Shown here in pieces: positions 1 to 7,600 of a stretch of 39,651 nt of DNA (position 1 is its first letter; each line of letters starts with the position of its first letter). The notes under the pieces are model-generated. The model searched no databases, was not told the DNA's origin, and saw nothing but the letters and a program-made list of their open reading frames with translations. The position numbers and the translations under genes are program-made. The DNA is from an uncultured Fusicatenibacter sp. (GTDB lineage Bacteria; Bacillota; Clostridia; Lachnospirales; Lachnospiraceae): contig CABUPZ010000022.1 in assembly GCA_902493585.1 (NCBI GenBank), positions 1-39,651 on the forward strand, in the 5' to 3' direction.

Positions 1-1
1 C

Positions 2-1246
2 AGCGAGGCGGGACTGCTGTATATCACGGTTCTGACGGAACCGACCACCGGAGGTGTGACCGCCAGCTGGGCAATGCTGGGAGACATTATCCTTGCAGAG
101 CCTAATGCGCTGATCGGATTTGCAGGTCCCCGTGTTATCGAGCAGACGATCGGGCAGAAGCTTCCCAAAGGCTTCCAGCGGGCGGAATTCCTTCTGGAAC
201 ATGGATTTATTGACGCGATCCTGGAGAGAGAGACGTCCAGGGAGACACTGGCGGAGATCCTCCGGCTCCACGGAGCGGGACAGGACAACGCTGCAGGCGC
301 AGAGAACACATCGGAAGAACTTCATGGGGAAGCGGAAGACGGAAGCCCGGAAGAACTGGAAGATACAGACGCTTTGGAAGATCTGGAACGTCTGGACGGG
401 CTGCGTTCCGGACACTCCGGAGCGGGAGCGTTTTCCAAATTCCACACCTCAGCAGCAGAAGGCGGTCTCACCGCCTGGGATCGTGTGGAAAAGGCGCGGA
501 AAAAGGACCGTCCTGTGGGGACAGATTATATCGAGGCGTTGTTTGAAGGATTTCAGGAGTTCCATGGAGACCGCGGCTTTCGGGATGATCCTGCAGTCGT
601 GGGAGGTATCGCCTGGTTCCATGACCGTCCGGTAACGGTCATCGCTGAGGCAAAGGGAACGACGACCAAAGAAAATGTCAAGAGAAACTTTGGAATGCCA
701 TATCCCGAAGGATACCGGAAAGCGCTTCGCCTGATGAAACAGGCGGAGAAATTCCACCGTCCGGTCATCTGCTTTGTAGATACGCCGGGAGCGTTCTGCG
801 GTATGGAAGCCGAGGAACGGGGCCAGGGAGAGGCCATTGCAAAAAATCTTTTTGAGATGTCGGATCTGAAGACACCGATTCTGTCACTTGTCATCGGTGA
901 AGGCGGCAGCGGCGGCGCACTTGCGCTGGCGGTGGGAGACGAGGTATGGATGATGGAAAATGCCATCTATTCGGTACTGTCCCCGGAAGGCTTCGCGTCA
1001 ATCCTGTGGAAAGACAGCAAACGTGCAAAGGAAGCGGCTCAGGTCATGAAGCTGACCGCTCAGGATCTGAAGCGTCTGGGAATCATTGAGAAAATTATTG
1101 ACGAGCCGGAACATCTGACACGGGAAAACTTTCCGCTTGTATGTGACGCGCTGGAACAGGATATCGAAGGATTCCTGGAGAAATATACAAACTGTAATAC
1201 AGAAGAACTCACAGAACACAGGTATCAGAGATTCCGTAAGATGTGA
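2..1246 (+). CDS. accDA: Fused acetyl-CoA carboxylase carboxyltransferase AccD-AccA (5' truncated by window edge)
   Basis: Carboxyltransferase of acetyl-CoA carboxylase, which moves the carboxyl group from biotin to acetyl-CoA to make malonyl-CoA for fatty acid synthesis in the cytoplasm. The open frame enters at the left edge with no start codon. The first ~85 codons match the end of the beta subunit (TASWAMLGDI, FAGPRVIEQT, AEFLLEHGFID). From about position 470 it reads as the alpha subunit (AWDRVEKARK, FQEFHGDRGFRDD, EAKGTTTKENV, FVDTPGAFCGMEAEERGQGEA, IGEGGSGGALAL). The two are joined by an acidic Glu/Asp-rich linker (about 280-430). In most bacteria accD and accA are separate genes; here no stop separates them. 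The zinc-finger N-terminus of AccD lies outside the window. A strong terminator follows, so this is probably the last gene of a fab/acc operon. Confidence 0.93.
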   Translation, partial: SEAGLLYITVLTEPTTGGVTASWAMLGDIILAEPNALIGFAGPRVIEQTIGQKLPKGFQRAEFLLEHGFIDAILERETSRETLAEILRLHGAGQDNAAGAENTSEELHGEAEDGSPEELEDTDALEDLERLDGLRSGHSGAGAFSKFHTSAAEGGLTAWDRVEKARKKDRPVGTDYIEALFEGFQEFHGDRGFRDDPAVVGGIAWFHDRPVTVIAEAKGTTTKENVKRNFGMPYPEGYRKALRLMKQAEKFHRPVICFVDTPGAFCGMEAEERGQGEAIAKNLFEMSDLKTPILSLVIGEGGSGGALALAVGDEVWMMENAIYSVLSPEGFASILWKDSKRAKEAAQVMKLTAQDLKRLGIIEKIIDEPEHLTRENFPLVCDALEQDIEGFLEKYTNCNTEELTEHRYQRFRKM

Positions 1247-1305
1247 TCATCGATTATGGAATAACTGTAAAGCTTTCAGAGCGTGCTGTGAGCAAAAGCA
1301 AGATG

Positions 1306-1357
1306 CCCCGGGAGAGAATGCGGACGAAAATCCGCATTCCTTCCCGGGGTGTTTTTT
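1306..1357 (+). terminator. Strong intrinsic terminator after accDA
   Basis: CCCCGGGA and GAATGCGGA pair with TCCGCATTC and TCCCGGGG across a short loop, followed by six T residues (1352-1357). It closes the accDA transcription unit and separates it from the convergent Rpn gene. Confidence 0.93.
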
Positions 1358-1399
1358 CGAGAACAACGGGTATTTTTCGAAAACATCAGGCAAGAAAGG

Positions 1400-2245
1400 T
1401 TAAACCAGAATATCCCTCACTTCCTGTTCTGTCATCTGACAAATGTCCGCAATTTCCGTGATGGTTTTTCCCTGGGCATTCAGTTGAAATATATGTTTCG
1501 CTTTTTTAAACCCAGCCTGCTCACCTTTCTGGAACCCAGTTCGTTCTCCCTTTTTGAAACCAGCATTCTCCGCGCTTTTCATCTGAGACTGATAATCCCG
1601 GAGTGCCTTTTCACGCGCTTCATATTCCATTTGCTTTTTTTCATCCGCACTCATCTGTACCAATGCGTCATATGCTTCCTGAATATATTCATCTGTGCCA
1701 GCCATATGTTCAAACTCCTTTCGGTTTTTGCCATGCAGAAACCGCATCCAGCGCAGGATCCCATTTTCCGACTGCATTTCCGGAGGCAGTTTTTTCAATT
1801 CAAGGAACTGTAATTCCAGAAGATCCGAATAGCGTTCTTTTGTCCTGTCATCGTAAAGATGGATGGTGTGATAATACAGGTCATCGTCAAACCAGAGGAA
1901 ATCCAGGATGCTGACGTGGATGCATTTTCTGAGTTTCTCGTAGGAATCTCCTTTTTTCAGCTGACCGGAAAACATTTTGCTCAGATAGAACAAAATTCTG
2001 GAATCCCAATACTCGAAAAACTGTACCTGCATCTCCAGGTTCAAGTGTCTTCCGTCCCGCATCCGGACATGGACGTCCAAAATTCCCAGCTTATCTTCGG
2101 GATAATCGCGAGGAAGTTCTGTTGGGACGATTTCAGTATCTTGAATTTCGTCCGGCGAAAGATCCAGCAAAGCGGCGATAAACCCTGTCCTCACCTTCGG
2201 ATTCATCATCAGTTCCTTAAAACAGAAATCTACAGTGGGCAGCAT
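1400..2245 (-). CDS. Rpn-family recombination-promoting nuclease / PD-(D/E)XK transposase-like protein
   Basis: Member of the Rpn/YhgA-like family (PD-(D/E)XK nuclease fold), annotated either as putative transposase or recombination-promoting nuclease; the in vivo role of such copies is unsettled. Seen here: the family opening LPTVDFCFKELM, the core ILDVHVRM...LNLEMQVQFFEYWDSR with the acidic/Gln catalytic residues (D, E-x-Q), the LFYLSKMFSGQL stretch, and a charged C-terminus with repeated GFKKGE/GFQKGE/GFKKAK units ending in a small helical tail (ITEIADICQMTEQEVRDIL). I start at the ATG at 2245 because the family begins at MLPTVDF. The frame stays open to 2452, but the extra 69 residues look non-coding. 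A GGAG lies 13 nt upstream. The protein would be 281 aa. No terminal repeats or partner genes mark it as an intact mobile element. Confidence 0.82.
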   Translation of the reverse strand: MLPTVDFCFKELMMNPKVRTGFIAALLDLSPDEIQDTEIVPTELPRDYPEDKLGILDVHVRMRDGRHLNLEMQVQFFEYWDSRILFYLSKMFSGQLKKGDSYEKLRKCIHVSILDFLWFDDDLYYHTIHLYDDRTKERYSDLLELQFLELKKLPPEMQSENGILRWMRFLHGKNRKEFEHMAGTDEYIQEAYDALVQMSADEKKQMEYEAREKALRDYQSQMKSAENAGFKKGERTGFQKGEQAGFKKAKHIFQLNAQGKTITEIADICQMTEQEVRDILV

Positions 2246-2707
2246 AATAAAGTTGTCGCTCCGGCAAACTGCCGGACACACAGAAAAGAGCACGACTGTA
2301 TAGTAGTATTTTATCATAAACTTTACCGCAACAAAAGCTGTTTTCCATATGATCTGCAAATTTGTTTGATTCATTGGATTGGTTCGGCGATATGCCGTTG
2401 AATCATGGAAAGAACGAACATTCTTTCGAGAATGAATCAGGTATAACATCATTCATTCTTATTTTCCGGAAAAAATGATTAAGAAATTTAATTGAAAGCA
2501 TCCGATTGTTACTATTTGATGGTTATTCATATTGTTCTCGCAAGGCGGATTATCTTTCTATTTTTTATAATATCGTCTAAAATAGGAAGAAAAAAGCAAT
2601 ACTAAAGGATGGTGTATAGGAACAAGAAAGAATATATCATAAGAGAATCTGTGGAAATCAATTTTCCGTAAACAGAAATCTTAAGTCATATGGGAAAGGA
2701 AGCAATA
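2246..2707. other. AT-rich intergenic region between Rpn gene and recombinase
   Basis: No gene supported. On the minus strand the Rpn leader has a small hairpin (CCGGCA-aac-TGCCGG, 2261-2275). A second hairpin CATTCT-ttcg-AGAATG lies at 2419-2434. A consensus -10-like TATAAT is at 2566-2571 on the plus strand without a good -35. It could serve the recombinase, but this is weak. Confidence 0.4.
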
Positions 2708-3574
2708 ATGAATCAAAAGGAAACGGTAATGCTTACGTATGAGAAAATCAATGATTTCAGAACATATCTTGCAGAGAGGGAAAGTGCTCCGGCGACGATC
2801 GGAAAGTATGAGACCGATGTTCGGACCTTTTTTTCTTTTCTGGAAGGTAATATGGAGATTACCAGAGACAGAGTACGTCTGTACAAAACGTGGCTGATTG
2901 AAAATTATTCTATGAGCAGTGTAAATTCTATGCTTGTTTCAGTCAATCAGTTTCTTGTTTTTCTAGGGCTTGGAAGCTGGAGAGTCAAACGGCTGAAACT
3001 TCAGAAACGTATTCTGGAGAAGGAAGAAACGATGCTGACGAAAGAAGAATATTTCAGGCTTCTGGATACTGCAAGGAAGAGTGGAAAATATCAGCTTGCA
3101 ATGATGATGGAAACGATCTGCGCGACTGGAATCCGGGTCAGTGAGCTGAAATTTTTTCAGGTGGAAGATCTCAGGAACGGTGTTGTTCAGATCATGAATA
3201 AAGGGAAATGCCGTGTGGTTGCAATTCCGGAAACACTGCGAAAAAAATTGCAGATGTATGTACGGAAGCATAAGATTACCTCCGGAATGATTTTTACCAC
3301 TTCCACCGGAAAAGAAAAGAACCGTTCAAATATCTGGAGGGAAATGAAAAGATTGTCCAAAGCGGCGAATGTCCGGGCGGAAAAAATTTTTCCTCATAAC
3401 CTCAGACATCTGTTTGCAAGAACTTTTTATCAGACAACCAGAAATCTGGTATTTCTGGCGGACATTCTTGGACATAGCAGTATGGAAGTCACCAGAATCT
3501 ATACAGCGGATGGAGTAGGCGAATGGAAAAAATGTATGGACAAGCTGGGGTTGATACAGAAAAACTATGTCTGA
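2708..3574 (+). CDS. Tyrosine site-specific recombinase, probable DNA invertase for the adjacent switch
   Basis: Tyrosine recombinase/phage integrase family, 288 aa, XerC/D-like size. An N-terminal SAM-like core-binding domain (residues ~10-95) precedes the catalytic domain (~105-285). The catalytic set is complete: R143 (GIRVSELK), K165 (NKGKCRVV), H230 and R233 (HNLRHLF), H256 (GHSS) and nucleophile Y265 (TRIYT). I choose the ATG at 2708 because a good SD (AAGGAAG) precedes it at proper spacing; the in-frame ATG at 2690 lies upstream of that SD. No phage, conjugation or excisionase genes flank it, arguing against an ordinary integrative element. Instead the gene ends 36 bp before a perfect pair of Xer-like inverted sites (3611-3636 and 4100-4125). 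By analogy to invertases linked to phase-variable promoters, it most likely flips that segment. Function is inferred from family plus location. Confidence 0.9.
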   Translation: MNQKETVMLTYEKINDFRTYLAERESAPATIGKYETDVRTFFSFLEGNMEITRDRVRLYKTWLIENYSMSSVNSMLVSVNQFLVFLGLGSWRVKRLKLQKRILEKEETMLTKEEYFRLLDTARKSGKYQLAMMMETICATGIRVSELKFFQVEDLRNGVVQIMNKGKCRVVAIPETLRKKLQMYVRKHKITSGMIFTTSTGKEKNRSNIWREMKRLSKAANVRAEKIFPHNLRHLFARTFYQTTRNLVFLADILGHSSMEVTRIYTADGVGEWKKCMDKLGLIQKNYV

Positions 3575-3610
3575 AAAAATGGAAAAACGCTGGATTGCAG
3601 CGGAGAATAG

Positions 3611-3636
3611 TTACAACATAATGTTAGTTATGTAGT
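3611..3636 (+). repeat. Left inverted repeat / recombination site of invertible segment
   Basis: Matches the reverse complement of 4100-4125 at 25 of 26 positions; bases 3616-3636 are identical over 21 bp and the single mismatch is at 3615. The core itself has dyad symmetry, ACATAA-TGTTAG-TTATGT: two 6-bp arms around an asymmetric 6-bp spacer, the layout expected for a tyrosine-recombinase crossover site. Confidence 0.93.
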
Positions 3637-3681
3637 ATTTATTTAGAATCAATTACATATGAATTCTGTAATTCCTATACT

Positions 3682-3709
3682 ATTCTACACACAAAAAAGG
3701 AAATGTCAA
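3682..3709 (-). promoter_or_regulatory. Strong sigma-A promoter inside invertible segment, currently facing the recombinase
   Basis: On the minus strand: consensus -35 TTGACA (3704-3709), 16-nt spacer and -10 TAGAAT (3682-3687). It fires leftward toward the 3' end of the recombinase. If the segment inverts, the -35 would map near 4027-4032 and the -10 near 4049-4054 on the plus strand, giving a leader of about 85 nt to the small ORF at 4145. Confidence 0.78.
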
Positions 3710-3796
3710 CATTAAGCGATCACTTTCTAAGACCACGAAAACAGCCAATAAAAAGAAAATGTTTTCCGGGCACAAAAAACAAGCCAGGCAATCAAA

Positions 3797-3821
3797 CAAA
3801 AGAAAAACTATTTTTCTTTTG
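3797..3821. terminator. Symmetric A/T hairpin inside invertible segment
   Basis: CAAAAGAAAAA and TTTTTCTTTTG form a perfect 11-bp stem with a 3-nt loop. It is AT-rich and works the same on both strands. It could act as a weak bidirectional terminator isolating the segment's promoter from outside transcription, or be recombination-related structure. Function not shown. Confidence 0.45.
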
Positions 3822-4010
3822 GCTGAACACATCGGCCTCTATTCCTTATTTATTCTAAAATCCAATCTGGTATTGCAATAATATTATTTTTTTCTGAAAA
3901 GTCCGCTCTTTTCTCACTGATTTCTGCTGTAAGACAGTATAAAAAAACTGTTTTGAAGCAGAGGTTTTCTTTATATACCCATTTTTAAGAAAATTTCTCG
4001 AAAATTTAAG

Positions 4011-4023
4011 AAGAGAAACTACA
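4011..4023 (+). repeat. 13-bp direct repeat copy 1 inside invertible segment
   Basis: AAGAGAAACTACA occurs at 4011-4023 and again at 4093-4105, where its last six bases are the inner edge of the right inverted repeat. Possibly a recombinase or accessory-factor binding sequence. Confidence 0.5.
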
Positions 4024-4099
4024 GATTTCCTGTAATTTTTTGCAAAAAACTTTCAAATAGCCAGTAAAAAAGTATGAGTCTTTTCCGAAAGCAAGAGAA

Positions 4100-4125
4100 A
4101 CTACATAACTAACATTATGTGGTAA
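4100..4125 (-). repeat. Right inverted repeat / recombination site of invertible segment
   Basis: Reverse complement of the left site 3611-3636 (25/26, with 21 consecutive identities at 4100-4120). The repeat ends three bases before the AGGAGG ribosome-binding site of the ORF at 4145, so the transcript leader would cross the recombination site. Confidence 0.93.
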
Positions 4126-4144
4126 GACAGGAGGTATCGGCGGA

Positions 4145-4468
4145 TTGGAAATATCATTGCTGGAATACCTGGCGCTCCGCTCGGGCAACGAATATGTTTC
4201 CGATTTCAGAGGACGTTTTTTTCGGCGGGCGAAGCTCGGTTATGTTCTGAAAAATAAGCTGCAGATTTCAGATTTTCCTGAGCGGGAATGGATTGACGCA
4301 TGCAGTTACATCACCGGACATACCGCCCGGACGTCAAAAGAAGCGTGGGAGATGCTTCTCTGTTTCTGTGAAGAGGGAAATCTGCCGGCTACTGATCCGC
4401 CGCAGTTGTTCAGCGAAATGGACGGTGATGATGCGTCTGTGTCGAAGGAAGGAGACGACAGAACTTGA
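4145..4468 (+). CDS. Small conserved-looking protein of unknown function, first gene after the invertible promoter
   Basis: 107 codons starting at TTG, chosen because a perfect AGGAGG (4129-4134) sits 10 nt upstream and no ATG fits. I do not recognise a family. The predicted protein is soluble and mixed helical, with no signal peptide or membrane segment. It has an aromatic/charged middle (FRRAKLGYVLKNKL, EREWIDACSYITGH) and an acidic tail (MDGDDASVSKEGDD). It lacks NusG/KOW, helix-turn-helix and response-regulator motifs that I could see. It is the first ORF that the predicted inverted promoter would transcribe, and a terminator-like hairpin (4487-4514) follows before the adhesin gene, so a regulatory role (for example antitermination) is possible but unsupported by homology. 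Confidence 0.65.
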   Translation: MEISLLEYLALRSGNEYVSDFRGRFFRRAKLGYVLKNKLQISDFPEREWIDACSYITGHTARTSKEAWEMLLCFCEEGNLPATDPPQLFSEMDGDDASVSKEGDDRT

Positions 4469-4486
4469 ATTTCTGTGATGGAGCAG

Positions 4487-4514
4487 GCGTCTGCGGAATG
4501 CGGAAGCTTTTTTT
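4487..4514 (+). terminator. Possible attenuator/terminator before the pilus operon
   Basis: GC-g-TCTGC, loop GGAAT, GCGGA-a-GC followed by seven T residues (4508-4514). The stem is short, with one U-G pair and one internal mismatch, so termination would be partial. It sits between the small ORF and the adhesin gene. Confidence 0.5.
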
Positions 4515-4523
4515 ACAACATAA
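4513..4523 (+). repeat. Partial third copy of the recombination-site arm
   Basis: Eleven bases (TTACAACATAA) are identical to the start of the left site (3611-3621). The following half is degenerate (CTATCT against TTATGT six bases on). It is in the same orientation as the left site. It may be a decayed or half site, or chance in AT-rich DNA. Confidence 0.35.
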
Positions 4524-4613
4524 CGAATACTATCTTGATAGTAATGTCAGCCTAAGAAAAATTAATTTTCAATTAATATATAAGCAGAATAATAAGTATT
4601 AAAGGAGTAAGAA

Positions 4614-7600
4614 ATGAAAAGAAGGATTAGTGTACTGCTTGTTGTAGTATTAATTGCTTTACAATTTTTACCGGGATATTTATCAATTCCGGCTAATGCA
4701 GAGGGAATGGAAAAAGCAATTTTATACAGTGAAGATTCTGTTCAGATTAGCGCTGAATCTGTACCGGTAAACATCATGGAAGATGAAGCAGATCTTTCTG
4801 CAGGAAAGTATTTAAAGCTTATAGTTAATCTTGATGAAAATTCGGTTAATACGCAAGTTTTCCAGTACGAACAAGACCCTGGCATAACGGAAGTATCGAT
4901 GCAGGAAGAAATTGGAACAAAAAGTATAAAATTAGACAATGAAGAGTTTTCGTCTGGTTCTGAAATTACTTTTTCAAGTGAAAATCAGGTACGCACATTA
5001 GAAGTTTCTTTATATACGAAAGCAAAGCTGACTGTCCATTATCAGGATGAAGAAGGAAATATTCTGGCAGAGGATTCGGTAACAGAGGGAAAATTGAATG
5101 ATACGATTGTACCAGAGGTGAAAGAAGTAGAAGGGTATGAAGTATGTAAGAGAGAAGAACAGGTTTTCTTGGATGCCCCGGAAAAAGAAGTGACAATTTT
5201 GTACCGCAAGGCTGAAGAATCTAGTATCGATCCTATAGATGAGGATATGCAGGAGGTAGTGGGAGAAGAGAAAGAAAACAATACCTCCATGAATTCTGAT
5301 GAGATAACAGCATATTATGAGCAAGGGTATGAAATGAACATAGAGGGAAAGGAGGTTCGTTTCGTTATCGAAACGCCTCCAGTACAAGGAGGAACTTTAA
5401 TAGTGAAGCTTCCAGCCTTTTTTAAACTTACATCTATTCCTTCATCGAAAGATGAGTATACAGTATATGCAAGTACAGAAAAAATAAATGAAACGGATGG
5501 TGAGTTAGGTAAATATTTCAACGGAGTAAATCGTCAAGTTATTACTTTTGAATATAAAGACGTTACTTCTGCAGTGAATATCTCTTTTGAAATAAAACAG
5601 AGTGATGATGAGAGTGATGCAAAAGCATTGACACAGGCTATGATTCTTGCAGGAGAGCATCCAGATCAGGTGCCACTAAATATTGATATTTTTTTGAATG
5701 CTGCTGGCGGTAGTTTGCTAAATCAAAATAAACTACAGGGAAGTTCTAGACTGTCAAAAGAGAATGAAATGATATTTGAGGAAAATATAGATCCGGCTAA
5801 CCGATTGGGAGGAGAAAACTTTTGGGCAAAAAATGAAAATCTTTTATATTTGACTAACTCTGGTGGGGGAACAAATGGAATATCTCTTGAGAAATTTCAT
5901 TACCCGTATACGAATGTAGAACTTTGGATTCCATATGACAAAGAGAATAAATTGAAGAGCTTTAATGATGGAGATGAATACCATCGATCAGAATGGAAAA
6001 CAATAACAACAAAAGAATATAATGGGATTTCGTATTTTGTTGGAGCGTTTAATGAGAAAGAAGCTGATAGTTATGCATATGATACGGTAGGAGAACCTTT
6101 TCAAGAATATAATATGTATGCATCTGGAAGCTTAAAATACATTCGTCTAATTTTTGATGAAACGGTGCAGGCTGGAGAAACTATTAGCTTTGAACATCCT
6201 GCGTTACTCCGATATACCTATAAGGGAAAAGAGGAAACAAAAGAAATTTATAAAATAGGAGATTATACGTTTGCTTCAAACTGTTCCCCGCAGATTTTTT
6301 GGAAAGATACTTATGGTAAGCCCGTGCATTCCATGAAAAAAGACGTTTTGTGTGGAGAGAGTGTAACGCCATATTTTTATGTATGGAATTCTTATAGTAA
6401 TAAACTTCCTTTAGACAGACAAAATTTGACATTAATCCTTGATTATCCATATGAAGTGCAGCCAAAGAAAATTACAACATTAAAGTGTGATCAGCAGACA
6501 AACTTTGATATTAAATATCATGTTGTAAACAGAGCAACGGGTGCTGAGAGAGATGTTGAAAAGCAAAGTGCTAGTGCTGGCTATGCGTTTGAAATCGAAG
6601 AAGAAGAGTATGTTTCAAGGATAGAAATTAAGATTTCGGAAATGAAGAAGAAAGATACACTGAGTTTTCAAACTGAGAGTTTAACACAGACAAAAGATAG
6701 AGAGGGAAATGTAATCACACAAGATACAAGAGTTCCTATAACAGGGAAACTTTATATGGATGACAAGGAAATATCACACGGTACATTCTATGTTGATTTA
6801 AAAGCTTTAAAAGATGATTTATTTGTGAATGGAACATATGATAATGAAGCTGTTTTAGAAGAAAACAATAAGATTTCTTATTATGTAGGCGAGATCGGTC
6901 TGAGGGGAAATAGTACCTATACCAAAGATTATGAGGATGTTGTTTTTCATTTAAATGCACCATCTGAAGTGATGAGTAAAATCATAGGATATTATGTAGA
7001 ACTGGAGAGATACCATACAGATGTAATAAAAGGTGATTTGGCTGTTTCTTACACTACAAATAAGCAAGAAGAGAGGTCTGTATCTATCAGTGAAGAAGAA
7101 ATAAAAAGAGAAAATAGAATCTATCTGGAGTTAGAGGAAGATGAATATGTAACAGATATTAGCCTTACGATGGGGAAAATAGTAGGAAAAAGAACGTATT
7201 TTTCTTATTCAGGTAGTGCGATTAGCTTTGCACCGATTGTAAATTCTAAAAGAACGTATTTTGATGCTGACGGCATAGAACAAAAAGTTTCTTTTGAACA
7301 AAATTATGGTATTTCCTATGATTTTTCCACAATCTCACCACCAGCAATAAATATGACGAAAGACAACCTAACAACCTATGTAAAATACAATAGCTATGAG
7401 ACGTATCAAATACGGGCTGAGAATCCAGGGGTGTATTACATAAAGAACAGTAGTGGAACAAATATTTCCAGTGGGTATCGTGGGGATACAGAGATTGTTG
7501 AAGTTAGTCCAAATCATATGTCTCAGACGGCCAGATATAATCGAATAGAGGATCGATTTTATGTGAGAGAATATATTCCGTTGAACCAGAAATACTATTT

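Larger units (their letters stand above)
3637..4099. promoter_or_regulatory. Predicted invertible DNA segment (phase-variation switch)
   Basis: A 463-bp, very AT-rich segment between two inverted recombination sites, holding no convincing ORF. It has one strong promoter near its left end on the minus strand (3682-3709) and a perfect 11-bp hairpin in the middle (3797-3821). On the plus strand I find no comparable promoter facing the pilus genes. After inversion the promoter would lie about 45 bp inside the right site and read directly into the ORF at 4145 and the pilus operon. In the orientation given here the operon would be OFF. This is inferred from repeat geometry; no second orientation is visible in a single sequence. 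Confidence 0.85.

Noticed and set aside
1243..1461. Plus-strand ORF overlapping the accDA stop
   Set aside because: Crosses the terminator stem and the 3' end of the Rpn gene; product is low-complexity basic sequence.
2246..2452. 69-residue N-terminal extension of the Rpn gene
   Set aside because: The family starts at MLPTVDF; the extension is not conserved-looking and contains a hairpin.
2708..3574. Recombinase as prophage or conjugative-element integrase
   Set aside because: No phage, relaxase, excisionase or att duplication is seen; the inverted sites next to it give a better explanation.
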